DNA of 64,000 nucleotides, taken from the NCBI RefSeq assembly GCF_012931685.1, contig NZ_JABANC010000005.1, forward strand, positions 153,181-217,180, written 5' to 3'. A model generated the notes under the pieces. The model saw only the letters and a program-made list of their open reading frames with translations. It made no database searches and was not told the origin of the DNA. A program made the translations under genes and the position numbers. Within the stretch, counting starts at the first letter, position 1; the number at the start of each line of letters is the position of its first letter. Below are positions 34,831 to 43,519 of this stretch, one piece after another. Source of the DNA: Hanstruepera ponticola. GTDB lineage: Bacteria; Bacteroidota; Bacteroidia; Flavobacteriales; Flavobacteriaceae.

Positions 34831-35784
34831 CTAGTTTTCACCAAAAAATGCTAAATAAACAAATATTATATAAGCCGATAAGATTAACATACCCTTCCAA
34901 CGACCTAATGAAAATCGTTTTGGCAGAAATGCCAAGGGTAATAAAATAGCTGCGAAACCTAACATCCAAAAAATATCTTGACTAAGTATATTTTCATTTT
35001 TCACCTCGATGGGATGAATAATTGCGGTTAAACCCAGAACAGAAGCAATATTAAAAATGTTAGAACCTATCAAATTACCCAGCGAAATGGCCTTTTCCTT
35101 TTTGAGCGCTGCAATAACTGAAGCAGCCAATTCTGGAACACTGGTACCAATGGCAACCATTGTAACAGAAATAACACGTTCACTAACACCTAACGCAACC
35201 GCCATTTCTTTAGCGCCATCTACCAACCACTCACTCCCAAAATACAATGCTAAACCACCAATAATCAACCAGACAATTATTTTAAAGTTAGATGTTGTCT
35301 GTAATGCATCATCAATTTCTTCAGGTATTTCAACCTCCTCCTTTTCAGATTTACGAATTATAACGTATAAGAAAATCACAAGAGACAATACTAAAGCAAC
35401 ACCCTCTCCAAAACTGATAACCAAACCACTATCTAAAATAAAGTATAATGCTACTGACAAAAGCATCATCATGGGCCAATTAAACTTAAAGAAATCTCTA
35501 CTGATAGCTAAAGGCGAAATAAATGCGGTAATACCAAGCACTAAACCTATGTTGGCAATATTGGAACCTATTACATTGCCTAAAGAAATATCAGGAGACC
35601 CATCTAGGGCAGCTTGTAAGCTTACCAAAAGTTCTGGAACAGAAGTCGCAAATGACACAACGGTCATACCAATTACTAACTTTGAAATACTAAACTTAAA
35701 AGATAAAGCTACTGATGATCGCACTAAAAACTCACCACCAACAACAAGCAGAATCAAACCGAGCAAAACCCAAATTATACTCAT
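34831..35784 (-). CDS. Calcium/sodium antiporter (CaCA family)
   Basis: This 317-residue protein has about 10 hydrophobic segments and the two inverted repeat motifs of the cation/Ca exchanger family: SFATSVPELLVSLQAAL with LGNVIGSNIANIGLVLG, and GTSVPELAASVIAAL with LGNLIGSNIFNIASVLG. It resembles YrbG. The acidic, glutamate-rich cytoplasmic loop (KSEKEEVEIPEE) separates the halves. It would exchange Na+ for Ca2+ (or related cations). Divergent from the BlaI gene; the operators lie between them but nearer to BlaI. Confidence 0.93.
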   Translation of the reverse strand: MSIIWVLLGLILLVVGGEFLVRSSVALSFKFSISKLVIGMTVVSFATSVPELLVSLQAALDGSPDISLGNVIGSNIANIGLVLGITAFISPLAISRDFFKFNWPMMMLLSVALYFILDSGLVISFGEGVALVLSLVIFLYVIIRKSEKEEVEIPEEIDDALQTTSNFKIIVWLIIGGLALYFGSEWLVDGAKEMAVALGVSERVISVTMVAIGTSVPELAASVIAALKKEKAISLGNLIGSNIFNIASVLGLTAIIHPIEVKNENILSQDIFWMLGFAAILLPLAFLPKRFSLGRWKGMLILSAYIIFVYLAFFGEN

Positions 35785-35851
35785 AAAACTATTTTTTGCG
35801 AAGATACTATTTCCATTTATTTTATAATTAAAACTAAAAATTTCGTTAAAA

Positions 35852-35867
35852 AACTATATATATAGTT
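35852..35867. promoter_or_regulatory. BlaI-type operator 1
   Basis: AACTATATATATAGTT is a perfect 16-bp palindrome, overlapping the -33 TTG of the blaI promoter by two bases. BlaI/MecI dimers bind such inverted repeats. Confidence 0.7.
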
Positions 35868-35896
35868 GTATAACTATAAAAATAGTTATATGTTTG
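35866..35896 (+). promoter_or_regulatory. Promoter of blaI-blaR1
   Basis: TTG (35866-35868), 20-base spacer, TATGTTTG (35889-35896): the best promoter match in this window. Both palindromes overlap it. Confidence 0.8.
35870..35889. promoter_or_regulatory. BlaI-type operator 2
   Basis: ATAACTAT-AAAA-ATAGTTAT has perfect 8-bp arms, sits between the -33 and -7 elements and shares its last base with the -7 element. The half-site TAACTAT is shared with operator 1. Confidence 0.75.
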
Positions 35897-35948
35897 ATAT
35901 TAGAAATAACTAGACTTCCGCTTTTGTGGAAATAAAAATTACTTTTCA

Positions 35949-36308
35949 ATGCAAAAACTAACAAATAAAGAAGAAGAAATCATGCATATTTTATGGAAGC
36001 TAGAGAAAGCTTTTGTAAAGGATGTTTTGGCAGAAATAGAAACTGACAAGCCACACTATAATACGCTTTCCACTATTATAAGGAATCTAGAAGAAAAAGG
36101 CTATGTGAGTTATAACGCCTACGGCAAAACACATCAATACTATCCCATTATAAGCAAAGAATCTTACAAGGAAAAATATATGAATACAGCCATTGAAAAC
36201 TACTTCAACAATTCATATAAAAATGTGGTTTCATTTTTTGCAAAAGAAGAAAAAATAAGCGTTGATGACCTTAAGGAAATTATTGCATTGATTGAAAAAA
36301 ATAAATAA
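35949..36308 (+). CDS. BlaI/MecI-type repressor
   Basis: This 119-residue protein has the winged-helix BlaI/MecI pattern: NKEEEIMHILWKLEKAFVKD, then HYNTLSTIIRNLEEKGYVSY. In this family the repressor is cut when the membrane sensor BlaR1 is triggered. The next gene is a BlaR1-type M56 metalloprotease 3 bases downstream, completing the pair. Two palindromes over its promoter suggest autoregulation. Confidence 0.93.
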   Translation: MQKLTNKEEEIMHILWKLEKAFVKDVLAEIETDKPHYNTLSTIIRNLEEKGYVSYNAYGKTHQYYPIISKESYKEKYMNTAIENYFNNSYKNVVSFFAKEEKISVDDLKEIIALIEKNK

Positions 36309-36311
36309 GAC

Positions 36312-38642
36312 ATGGATTACTTACTAAAATCATCAGCCATAATTGCCCTATTTTATTTAAGCTACCGTTTGTTCCTACAAAGAGAAACGTTCTTTGGTTC
36401 CAATCGATGGTACTTATTCATTGGATTAGTAACCGCTGCTTTATTGCCAACACTAGTTATCCCTGTATATATTGAATACACTCCAATAGTTAATAGTTCA
36501 TCTGTTTACTTTGACGAGGCCACAACTAGTGCTCCTGAACCTTTTGATTGGGCAAAGCTAATGAGCTCCGTTTATATTGTTGGTTTAATTTTCTTTTCAT
36601 GTAAACTTATTATTGAACTGCTGTCTTTGCGACGTTTAATAAATAATAACCCTAAAATCAAGATGGGACGCTTTTCATTAATAGAGATATTTGATAAAAT
36701 TGCCCCCTTTTCATTTTTCAATTGGATAGTTTACAATCCAAAACAATTTAAAAAGCAAGAGTTAAATCTCATTATCAATCACGAAAAGGTTCACGCAAAA
36801 GAATTTCACACTATTGATATTTTATTGGCACACGTTTGTTGTACCATATTCTGGTTCAACCCACTAGTGTGGTTGTATAAAAAAGAATTGCAACAAAATT
36901 TAGAATTCATTGCCGATCAAAAAGCTCAAACAATTTCAGACTGTAAAGAAAGTTATCAAAAACTACTTTTAAAAGCTAGTGTGCCTCATCAGCAATTAGC
37001 TCTTACTAATAATTTTTATAATTCATTAATCAAAAAACGAATAATTATGTTACACAAATCAAAATCAAAAAAACAGAAAGCCTGGAAGTATGCCTTAATA
37101 ATTCCAGCGTTAGCGCTCTTTTTAATGAGCTTTAACACTAAAGAAATTTATATTCCAAAAAACACTGAATCCAACACAATTTTAGAAAAAGAATTTATTA
37201 TAACCCCTACTAGTAGCAATAGCGAATTAGAGATTATTAAAAATTACTTTAAGAATAAACCTGTACAGGTACAGTTCGCTGAAATAGTCCGTAATTCTGA
37301 TAACTTAATTCAATCCATCACTTTAAACACTAAATATAAAGATGGAACAGATTACACGAAGCGCATGACAGTTTCCGAAAAAAACATCGGTATTCCATCT
37401 TTTAAACTAGCATACTCTCCAAAATCAGATGACATTGCAATGCATGTTTTACAAGACGACTTTCAAACTAATGTGAGTAAACAACAAATAAGGTTTGGTA
37501 ATGAAAAAACTATTGCAAAATTAGAGCCAAAAAAATCATCTAAAAAAGAAGATGTTATTGGTGAGAATCCGTTATATGTAATCGGCAACAAACAATATAA
37601 AAAAGAAGATCTTCCTAGTAAAAAATTATCTACAAACGGTAGCATTGAACAACTAAGCAAAAAGGAAGGCGAAAAACGATTTGGCAAAGCTGGAAAAGAA
37701 GGTGCCATTATTTTTAATGGCAAGACTACTTTTAATAACACTGAAAAGGTTACTCTTTCAAAACGTGGCGATATACTAATCACCAAAGACTTTAGTGAAG
37801 CTGATTTAAATTTAGCAAAAGCACAATTAGAAAAGGAAGGTTTAAAAACTAAAATACGAGGTGTAAAACGCAATAGCAATGGTGAAATAATTGCAATAAA
37901 AATTGAAGTAAGTTCAGAGCATTCAAAAGCAAATTTTAATCTAAATGATGATGGACCAATTAACCCTATACAAATTTCATTTGATAAGGATGGTAAAAAC
38001 ATATCAATAGGTAGTGGCAATATGCATAAGTCTCATGTTTATGCCTATAACATTAAGGATAAAGGCGATAAAAGAGCAAGGTTTAGAAGTCGTAATAACG
38101 CATATGTAATTTCTACCGAAAATCATGATCATGATTGCAAAAACGATTGCGACCATGAAGTTGAATATGAGTTTCATAATGGTGACCACAAGAACCATGA
38201 AAATGAAGAAGTCATTGTAAGAGGTACTAATTCATATGTTATAAAAAACAGTAACACCAATAACGGCAAACGTGTAGTGACTATAACTAATGAAGATGGC
38301 GAAGATGAGATAATCGAACTAAAAAGTGACAAAAATGTTTATGTTTTAAAATCTAAAGACGGTGTTATTAGTTCTAATCATTTGACATGGGTAAATGACG
38401 ACAATGCAAAGGCTAAATACGAATTCAAGAGTAAGAAAAAAGGAAATTCATTCTTTATTTCAACTGATGAAGAAGAAAAACCTTACATTCTGCTCAACGG
38501 AAAGGAAATTACCCAAAAAGAAATGGAAGCATTAGACTCTGAAACAATTAAAAGTGTGAACGTACTAAAAGGCGAAAGCGCTACTAAAAAATATGGAAAC
38601 AAAGCAAAAGATGGTGCTATAATAATTTCTACGAAAGAATAA
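36312..38642 (+). CDS. BlaR1-type M56 membrane metallopeptidase
   Basis: This 776-residue protein starts with about four membrane segments (residues 1-280). The HEXXH zinc site is HEKVHAKEF (about residue 154) followed by LEFIADQKA, the third ligand region of M56 peptidases. Instead of a penicillin-binding sensor domain, the C-terminal part holds a soluble region of about 500 residues. Two segments, KRFGKAGKEGAIIF (about residue 454) and KKYGNKAKDGAIIIST (near the C-terminus), resemble the plug-like repeat from TonB-dependent receptors (YG-x-x-G-x-x-G-A-I-I). The signal sensed is unknown; beta-lactam sensing is not implied. Confidence 0.88.
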   Translation: MDYLLKSSAIIALFYLSYRLFLQRETFFGSNRWYLFIGLVTAALLPTLVIPVYIEYTPIVNSSSVYFDEATTSAPEPFDWAKLMSSVYIVGLIFFSCKLIIELLSLRRLINNNPKIKMGRFSLIEIFDKIAPFSFFNWIVYNPKQFKKQELNLIINHEKVHAKEFHTIDILLAHVCCTIFWFNPLVWLYKKELQQNLEFIADQKAQTISDCKESYQKLLLKASVPHQQLALTNNFYNSLIKKRIIMLHKSKSKKQKAWKYALIIPALALFLMSFNTKEIYIPKNTESNTILEKEFIITPTSSNSELEIIKNYFKNKPVQVQFAEIVRNSDNLIQSITLNTKYKDGTDYTKRMTVSEKNIGIPSFKLAYSPKSDDIAMHVLQDDFQTNVSKQQIRFGNEKTIAKLEPKKSSKKEDVIGENPLYVIGNKQYKKEDLPSKKLSTNGSIEQLSKKEGEKRFGKAGKEGAIIFNGKTTFNNTEKVTLSKRGDILITKDFSEADLNLAKAQLEKEGLKTKIRGVKRNSNGEIIAIKIEVSSEHSKANFNLNDDGPINPIQISFDKDGKNISIGSGNMHKSHVYAYNIKDKGDKRARFRSRNNAYVISTENHDHDCKNDCDHEVEYEFHNGDHKNHENEEVIVRGTNSYVIKNSNTNNGKRVVTITNEDGEDEIIELKSDKNVYVLKSKDGVISSNHLTWVNDDNAKAKYEFKSKKKGNSFFISTDEEEKPYILLNGKEITQKEMEALDSETIKSVNVLKGESATKKYGNKAKDGAIIISTKE

Positions 38643-38661
38643 TCATAATAGATAATAGCAT

Positions 38662-38702
38662 AAAAAACAAATCCCAAGTAATCTTGGGATTTGTTTTTTT
38701 TA
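38662..38702. terminator. Bidirectional terminator between blaR1 and nuclease
   Basis: Stem AAAACAAATCCCAAG-TAAT-CTTGGGATTTGTTTT followed by a T-run on plus and As on the other side; lies between convergent genes. Confidence 0.9.
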
Positions 38703-40655
38703 TTATTTTATTATTAGCTTTCTAACTATTGACCTATCCTCAAATTGAACTTTAAAAAGATATAAACCACTCTGCAGATTCAAATTAATATTTGAAGTAT
38801 TTGGCTCAACTTTTTCAGATTGTAATATTTTACCATCCAATGATATGACCGATATTTCAGCTTGTTGTTCCAATCCTTTAATATAAATCCTATCAGTTGC
38901 TGGATTCGGATAAATTACTATCTCTCTCAACTGGCTTTCATCAACACTTAAAGGTTGATCCCAAGTTTCACCTATCATATTTCCCCAAATATACTCAACC
39001 AATTCAGGCTGATCAATAAAAGGGTTTCTATTAAATTGCCAGTTATAAACAACATTATTTCTATTCATTTCAAAATCGTCAGGCGGATCGTTTCTATGCC
39101 AATCTAATAACGTAGCTAAATCTCCAAACTGGCCAACTATACCATCAGGAAATCCGTTAACAATTTCTAAACCATTATAACGTACAGCCAAATAGAATAC
39201 GCTTCTTGCTACATCACCTTTAAATCCACCGAGTGTTCCGGTTGGGCCATTATACTCACCATAAAACTGATTACCACGACTACTGTTTTCGGGCCCATCA
39301 ACAGCTCGTAAGGCGTGTGCATCAGAATTTCCATGTCTCAATGAATCGGCTTTGGTTTCCCAATACACATCAATACCATCAGCAATTTCATCTTCTTCAA
39401 TACTAAAATATCCAGCTCTTGAACGCGGAAACGTATGCTCTCTATTCCATTTTCCTGTGTTTACAGATGTTGTTTGAAAATCTAATTTAGCACGACCTTC
39501 TTCTAAATATACCAACCAAACTTGATTACTGTTTTCTGGATTTTGATCGGCTTCTTTTAAAATATCAATACAGTCATTATAGGTTTGAGCTCTTACAGTT
39601 GCTGGATCTGCTATGATATCTTGTAATGCTTGTTTTAAATTGTCATCAGCCAATCCATCCAAACTATCATAATAGCCATTTGGTTGTGTAGAGGACACCA
39701 CACCATAGGTAGGATTTATAGGTGTCCCAAAATCGGCCATCGTAAAATCGTTATCAACAACACGTAACTTTAAAAAATTATTATTAGGAATATACGGCCA
39801 CTGCAAATCTGTAAATCTCACAAGTGGTTCTTCGTCTCCTTCGTCTAAATCATCATCAATTAAAGCAAGTGGAATTGAAACTATAATATCTCCTTCAGGA
39901 ATGGTTAAAGTTGTTGGCCCTGCATAATCTGAAGAATTAAATCCAGAATTATCTAATGAAAAACTAAATTCTAAATCTGCTGTAACATTTTCCTGTGCTG
40001 TAAATATCAAAGTAATTATTTCATCTTCATTGTATTGCGTTTGAGAAGTTGATATAGTAATAGCATTAAAAGCCTCTCCACTACCATCATTTAAAGCTCT
40101 TGGTGTTGGTGCAGCAACAGTGTAAGTACCGTCATTATTTCGCTGAATGGAATTGGTATTGTTTCCCGAGCCTTCATTAATTTGTTCAGATACACCCAAT
40201 AACGCCATCAATTCTGTGTCATCAGCATCGGAAGTGTCATATACCAAGGCATCAATAAGGTTAGTTTGCGTTGCCAAAGTACCTTCTGGAAAATCAAAAT
40301 CACTACCAAGATATACTGCTACAGCATCTGCCCCATTTTGAATCACATTCGCGCTAATTAATAGTTGTGGAAATGGCTCAACAGCATCACTTCCAATCAA
40401 CAACAAACCATTAGGGTCCGTTTGATAACCATCTAAATCAATAGTCATGTAACTTGAATCTGCACCCGAATCAGAACCATTAAAAAACACCACTACATAG
40501 CCATCTAATGAAAGGTTTGGTGTATCTGATTTTAGTTCAACAAACTCTTTGTCATCTATTCCTGGTGTATCACAATCTAGTTCATTAATAACAATTTGAG
40601 CGATTGATTGCTGCACAATAAAAAGCATCATAGCAGCATAAAAAGTATGTTTCAT
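38703..40655 (-). CDS. Secreted endonuclease I with T9SS type A sorting domain
   Basis: This 650-residue protein has a signal peptide (to about residue 19, QSIAQ), then an N-terminal lamin-tail-like domain (residues about 20-200), a calx-beta-like domain (ISTSQTQYNEDEIITL..., about 200-310), an endonuclease I domain (WNREHTFPRS, GDVARSVFYLAVRY, NRNPFIDQPELVEYIWG) and a C-terminal Por secretion sorting domain (IVIYPNPATDRIYI ... LFKV). DNA degradation outside the cell is likely; T9SS exports it. The nuclease is the EndA/NucM family. Domain boundaries are approximate. Confidence 0.92.
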   Translation of the reverse strand: MKHTFYAAMMLFIVQQSIAQIVINELDCDTPGIDDKEFVELKSDTPNLSLDGYVVVFFNGSDSGADSSYMTIDLDGYQTDPNGLLLIGSDAVEPFPQLLISANVIQNGADAVAVYLGSDFDFPEGTLATQTNLIDALVYDTSDADDTELMALLGVSEQINEGSGNNTNSIQRNNDGTYTVAAPTPRALNDGSGEAFNAITISTSQTQYNEDEIITLIFTAQENVTADLEFSFSLDNSGFNSSDYAGPTTLTIPEGDIIVSIPLALIDDDLDEGDEEPLVRFTDLQWPYIPNNNFLKLRVVDNDFTMADFGTPINPTYGVVSSTQPNGYYDSLDGLADDNLKQALQDIIADPATVRAQTYNDCIDILKEADQNPENSNQVWLVYLEEGRAKLDFQTTSVNTGKWNREHTFPRSRAGYFSIEEDEIADGIDVYWETKADSLRHGNSDAHALRAVDGPENSSRGNQFYGEYNGPTGTLGGFKGDVARSVFYLAVRYNGLEIVNGFPDGIVGQFGDLATLLDWHRNDPPDDFEMNRNNVVYNWQFNRNPFIDQPELVEYIWGNMIGETWDQPLSVDESQLREIVIYPNPATDRIYIKGLEQQAEISVISLDGKILQSEKVEPNTSNINLNLQSGLYLFKVQFEDRSIVRKLIIK

Positions 40656-40758
40656 TATAGGAGAATTTTAACAAATGTAATCATCTGCTTGCCAATAATT
40701 TGTTTTACAGTTTAATAAATCATTATTTTTAACATTCAGTCCAGAATTAAAATGCTTA

Positions 40759-40766
40759 TATATTTG
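40759..40766 (+). promoter_or_regulatory. Promoter -7 element for 50-residue gene
   Basis: TATATTTG matches TAnnTTTG, 16 bases before ATG 40783. Confidence 0.55.
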
Positions 40767-40782
40767 CATTACAATCCGTAAT

Positions 40783-40935
40783 ATGAAAAAACAATTCTTT
40801 AAATTTTTAGCAAAAGTAAACAAGGTCGTATTACCAAGTTATACTAAACAACGTTTGGATTTAAGCAAAGCCACTAAATTACAGATGGCTATTTTTGGGT
40901 GGAAATTATATGTTACCAAAAATGCTTTAGATTGA
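40783..40935 (+). CDS. Conserved 50-residue basic protein
   Basis: ATG 40783 opens a 50-residue frame (MKKQFFKFLAKVNKVVLPSY... KATKLQMAIFGWKLYVTKN). It is basic with a hydrophobic patch near the end and matches a short protein I associate with Flavobacteriaceae genomes, where it is often misnamed as an SsrA-binding protein. It has a promoter match upstream and a terminator downstream, supporting expression. Function unknown. Confidence 0.75.
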   Translation: MKKQFFKFLAKVNKVVLPSYTKQRLDLSKATKLQMAIFGWKLYVTKNALD

Positions 40936-40940
40936 TAAAT

Positions 40941-40975
40941 AAAAAAAGACTTTCAAGATTTTGAAAGTCTTTTTT
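40941..40975. terminator. Terminator between 50-residue gene and tRNA-Arg
   Basis: Stem AAAAAGACTTTCAA-GATT-TTGAAAGTCTTTTT, with runs on both sides; probably bidirectional. Confidence 0.9.
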
Positions 40976-40979
40976 CTAG

Positions 40980-41053
40980 TGACCACGGCAGGATTCAAAC
41001 CTGCAACCTCTTGAGCCGTAATCAAGTGCGCTATTCAGTTGCGCCACGTGGCC
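40980..41053 (-). tRNA. tRNA-Arg (anticodon ACG)
   Basis: The minus strand folds as GGCCACG acceptor, D arm, anticodon stem CTTGA/TCAAG around TTACGGC, and T arm with GCAGG-TTTGAAT-CCTGC. The loop gives anticodon ACG, reading CGN after A-to-I editing. CCA is not encoded. Confidence 0.95.
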
Positions 41054-41066
41054 TTTTTTGTGGGTG

Positions 41067-41074
41067 CAAATATA
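41067..41074 (-). promoter_or_regulatory. Promoter -7 element for tRNA-Arg
   Basis: TATATTTG on the minus strand, 14 bases before tRNA position 1. Confidence 0.65.
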
Positions 41075-41127
41075 GTGTAAAAATTGATAATTGAAAATAT
41101 ATTACAAGAAATATAAAGCGAATATTA

Positions 41128-41403
41128 CTAAACAATCTCTGCACTCAAGCCTGCTTCTAATAACATGGAGCAGCGTGGCTTTAAATCTTTATAAATTCCC
41201 GTTTTCACGGTGCATTTTCCTTTGTAATGCACAATAATTGAGCACTGCTCGGCTTGTTCAGGTGTGTGGTCACAGGCATAGATTAATGTTTCAATAACAT
41301 GATCAAAGGTATTAACATCATCATTATACAAAACAATTTCATTCTGTTTTAAAACGTCTTCCTTCAAAGAGACGTCTTCCAAAGTTTTTTCATGCGTACT
41401 CAT
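41128..41403 (-). CDS. clpS: ClpS protease adaptor
   Basis: This 91-residue protein carries the N-degron-binding fold of ClpS: VLYNDDVNTFDHVIETLIY, then EQAEQCSIIVHYKGKC and a final LEAGLSAEIV. It delivers substrates to ClpAP. It follows prmA by 13 bases and is the last gene of the run from DUF1599 to clpS on the minus strand, just before tRNA-Arg. The ten residues after the start (MSTHEKTLED) are flexible, as in the family. Confidence 0.95.
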   Translation of the reverse strand: MSTHEKTLEDVSLKEDVLKQNEIVLYNDDVNTFDHVIETLIYACDHTPEQAEQCSIIVHYKGKCTVKTGIYKDLKPRCSMLLEAGLSAEIV

Positions 41404-41416
41404 GGCAATTTTTCAA

Positions 41417-42253
41417 CTAATTTATGAATTTTAAGGCAACCCAATGGTTTTTTTCAATAGTTTCAACGTGAGATAAGCCTAATTTATTACATGTTTCTTC
41501 AATTATTGAAATATCATCTTTATAAAATCCGCTTAAAAACATAATAGCATTATCATTCAAACAATTAACATAGGCGCTTAAATCATTAAGCAAAATATTA
41601 CGGTTGATGTTGGCAATAATCACATCATAGTGTTTGTCATTCAGCAAACTAGCATCTCCTTCATATACGTGAACAAGCTCACAGTTATTTCGCTCTACAT
41701 TTTCCAAGCTATTTATATAGCACCAATTATCAATATCTATTGCATCAACGTTTGCAGCACCTTTCATTTCGGCCAAAATAGCCAAAACACCTGTGCCACA
41801 ACCCATATCTAAAACAGACTTATTATTGAAATCTGTTTTCAAAATATGTTCAATCATCATATGGGTAGTTTCATGATGTCCTGTTCCAAAACTCATTTTT
41901 GGTTCAATGATAATATCATATTTTGTTTTAGTTTTTTCATGAAAAGGTGCACGAACAGTCACCAAATCATTAACTACTATTGGTTTGAAACTGCGCTCCC
42001 ACTCAGCATTCCAATTAACTTGTTCAATCTCTTTAAACTCGTAAGAAATTTTAAACTCATTGGAATTCAATATTTGAATATTATCTAAAATAGACTCATG
42101 CCATTCACCTTTTTGAATGTATGCGGTAACACCCATTTCAGTTTCCACAAAACTTTCAAAACCGGTATAACCTAATTCGGCAATTAAAATCTCAACGCCA
42201 GGCTGTAATGGCGTAACTTTAAAATCGTAACCAATATATATGGTATTAGACAT
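41417..42253 (-). CDS. prmA: Ribosomal protein L11 methyltransferase
   Basis: This 278-residue protein methylates ribosomal protein L11 using SAM. Visible motifs: MSFGTGHHETTHMM, LDMGCGTGVLAILA, and NINRNILLNDL near the C-terminus. It is shorter at the N-terminus than E. coli PrmA but typical for Bacteroidota. It lies between tpiA (12 bases) and clpS (13 bases), so it is probably in one operon with them. Confidence 0.95.
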   Translation of the reverse strand: MSNTIYIGYDFKVTPLQPGVEILIAELGYTGFESFVETEMGVTAYIQKGEWHESILDNIQILNSNEFKISYEFKEIEQVNWNAEWERSFKPIVVNDLVTVRAPFHEKTKTKYDIIIEPKMSFGTGHHETTHMMIEHILKTDFNNKSVLDMGCGTGVLAILAEMKGAANVDAIDIDNWCYINSLENVERNNCELVHVYEGDASLLNDKHYDVIIANINRNILLNDLSAYVNCLNDNAIMFLSGFYKDDISIIEETCNKLGLSHVETIEKNHWVALKFIN

Positions 42254-42265
42254 ATCTTAAATCAA

Positions 42266-43015
42266 CTAAAATGCATTAACTATCGCAAAAAAATCTTCGG
42301 CGTTTAATGACGCTCCACCAATGAGACCACCATCAACATCTGGTTTCGAAAAAATCTCTTTAGCGTTATTTGGTTTTACACTACCACCATATAATATGGA
42401 TACTGAATTTGCTGTGTCCTGTCCATATTTGTTGGCCAATACTTTTCTAATAAAAGCATGCATATCTTGTGCTTGTTGAGGACTAGCTGTTTCACCCGTA
42501 CCAATTGCCCAAACGGGTTCATACGCCAAAACAATATTCTCAAATGCTGAAGCATCTAAATGAAATAAGGCTTTTTCTATTTGTTCTTGTACAATCACTT
42601 CGTGATTTCCAGCCTTTCTATCGGCCAACTCTTCGCCAAAGCAAAAAATTACGGACATATCATGGTTTAATGCTGTATCAACTTTCTTTGCTAAAGCTTC
42701 ATCTGTTTCATTATAATAAGCACGACGCTCACTATGTCCTAAAATAACTGTTTGAATGCCAATACTTTTTAACATTCCAGCGTTTATTTCGCCAGTATAT
42801 GCACCATTTTCAGCATAGTGCATGTTTTGAGCAACTACTTCTATTGGATATTGTCTTGTAGCCTCAAAAGCGTGCCATAAGTTCGTAAATGCAGGTGCAA
42901 TCATCACTTCGGCATCTGATGTTTTAGTTTGTTGCTTTAATTCTGATATTAAGGTTTCTGTTTGAATTAATCCATTATTCATTTTCCAGTTACCAGCTAC
43001 TATCTTTTTTCTCAT
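42266..43015 (-). CDS. tpiA: Triosephosphate isomerase
   Basis: This 249-residue TIM-barrel enzyme converts dihydroxyacetone phosphate and glyceraldehyde 3-phosphate. N-terminal AGNWKMN holds the catalytic lysine; GHSERRAYY has the electrophilic histidine region; AYEPVWAIGTG carries the catalytic glutamate; GLIGGASL is the phosphate-binding end. Length is normal. The ATG overlaps the stop of the TlpA-like gene by 4 bases. Confidence 0.96.
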   Translation of the reverse strand: MRKKIVAGNWKMNNGLIQTETLISELKQQTKTSDAEVMIAPAFTNLWHAFEATRQYPIEVVAQNMHYAENGAYTGEINAGMLKSIGIQTVILGHSERRAYYNETDEALAKKVDTALNHDMSVIFCFGEELADRKAGNHEVIVQEQIEKALFHLDASAFENIVLAYEPVWAIGTGETASPQQAQDMHAFIRKVLANKYGQDTANSVSILYGGSVKPNNAKEIFSKPDVDGGLIGGASLNAEDFFAIVNAF

Positions 43016-43509
43016 TGTAATGCTTTTTTAATATTATCATCAGTTAATTTTACCGATTTAAATAATTTTATTTTTCCCTCTTTGTCAATCACCATATATC
43101 TCGGAATCCAATCCAAATCTAAAAATTCACCAAAATCACCTTTCCATCCAGACTGCATGAAATAGTGTTCCCCAATTATCTGATGTTTTTTAATACCCTT
43201 TTTCCATCTTTTGATGTCCTTATCTAAAGATAAGAAAAGAAATACCACATCTTGATGTTCCTTTTGAATTGTTTTTAATTGAGGTAATCCTTCAATACAA
43301 TCACGACACCAAGATGCCCAAACATCAACAAAAACCATTTGTCCTTCATAAGATGACAACATCTCTTTGAATGCGATACTTTCACCATTCAAATTAACAA
43401 AAGTGTCATTGAGAGCTTCTTCTGTAAAACCTGTAGGTGTTTCTTGAGCTTGACAACTTAATATCAAAAATGTGATAGCTATACAAGCTAATTTTTTTAT
43501 CATAACCAT
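43012..43509 (-). CDS. TlpA-like thioredoxin-fold protein
   Basis: This 165-residue protein has a lipoprotein or secretion signal (AITFLILSCQAQE) and a thioredoxin fold with VDVWASWCRDCIEGLPQL, so the redox motif is CRDC. It ends with an IPRYMVIDKEGKI strand typical of TlpA/ResA-like proteins. It probably reduces or isomerises disulfides in the periplasm. Two possible ATGs (43509 and 43503) at the start. Overlaps tpiA by 4 bases; the OppB-like permease gene is 10 bases upstream. Confidence 0.85.
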   Translation of the reverse strand: MVMIKKLACIAITFLILSCQAQETPTGFTEEALNDTFVNLNGESIAFKEMLSSYEGQMVFVDVWASWCRDCIEGLPQLKTIQKEHQDVVFLFLSLDKDIKRWKKGIKKHQIIGEHYFMQSGWKGDFGEFLDLDWIPRYMVIDKEGKIKLFKSVKLTDDNIKKALQ

Positions 43510-43519
43510 AATTTATATT

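Noticed and set aside
35057..35827. Plus-strand ORF opposite the antiporter
   Set aside because: Shadow of the antiporter; Ser/Thr/Pro/Lys-rich composition typical of antisense frames.
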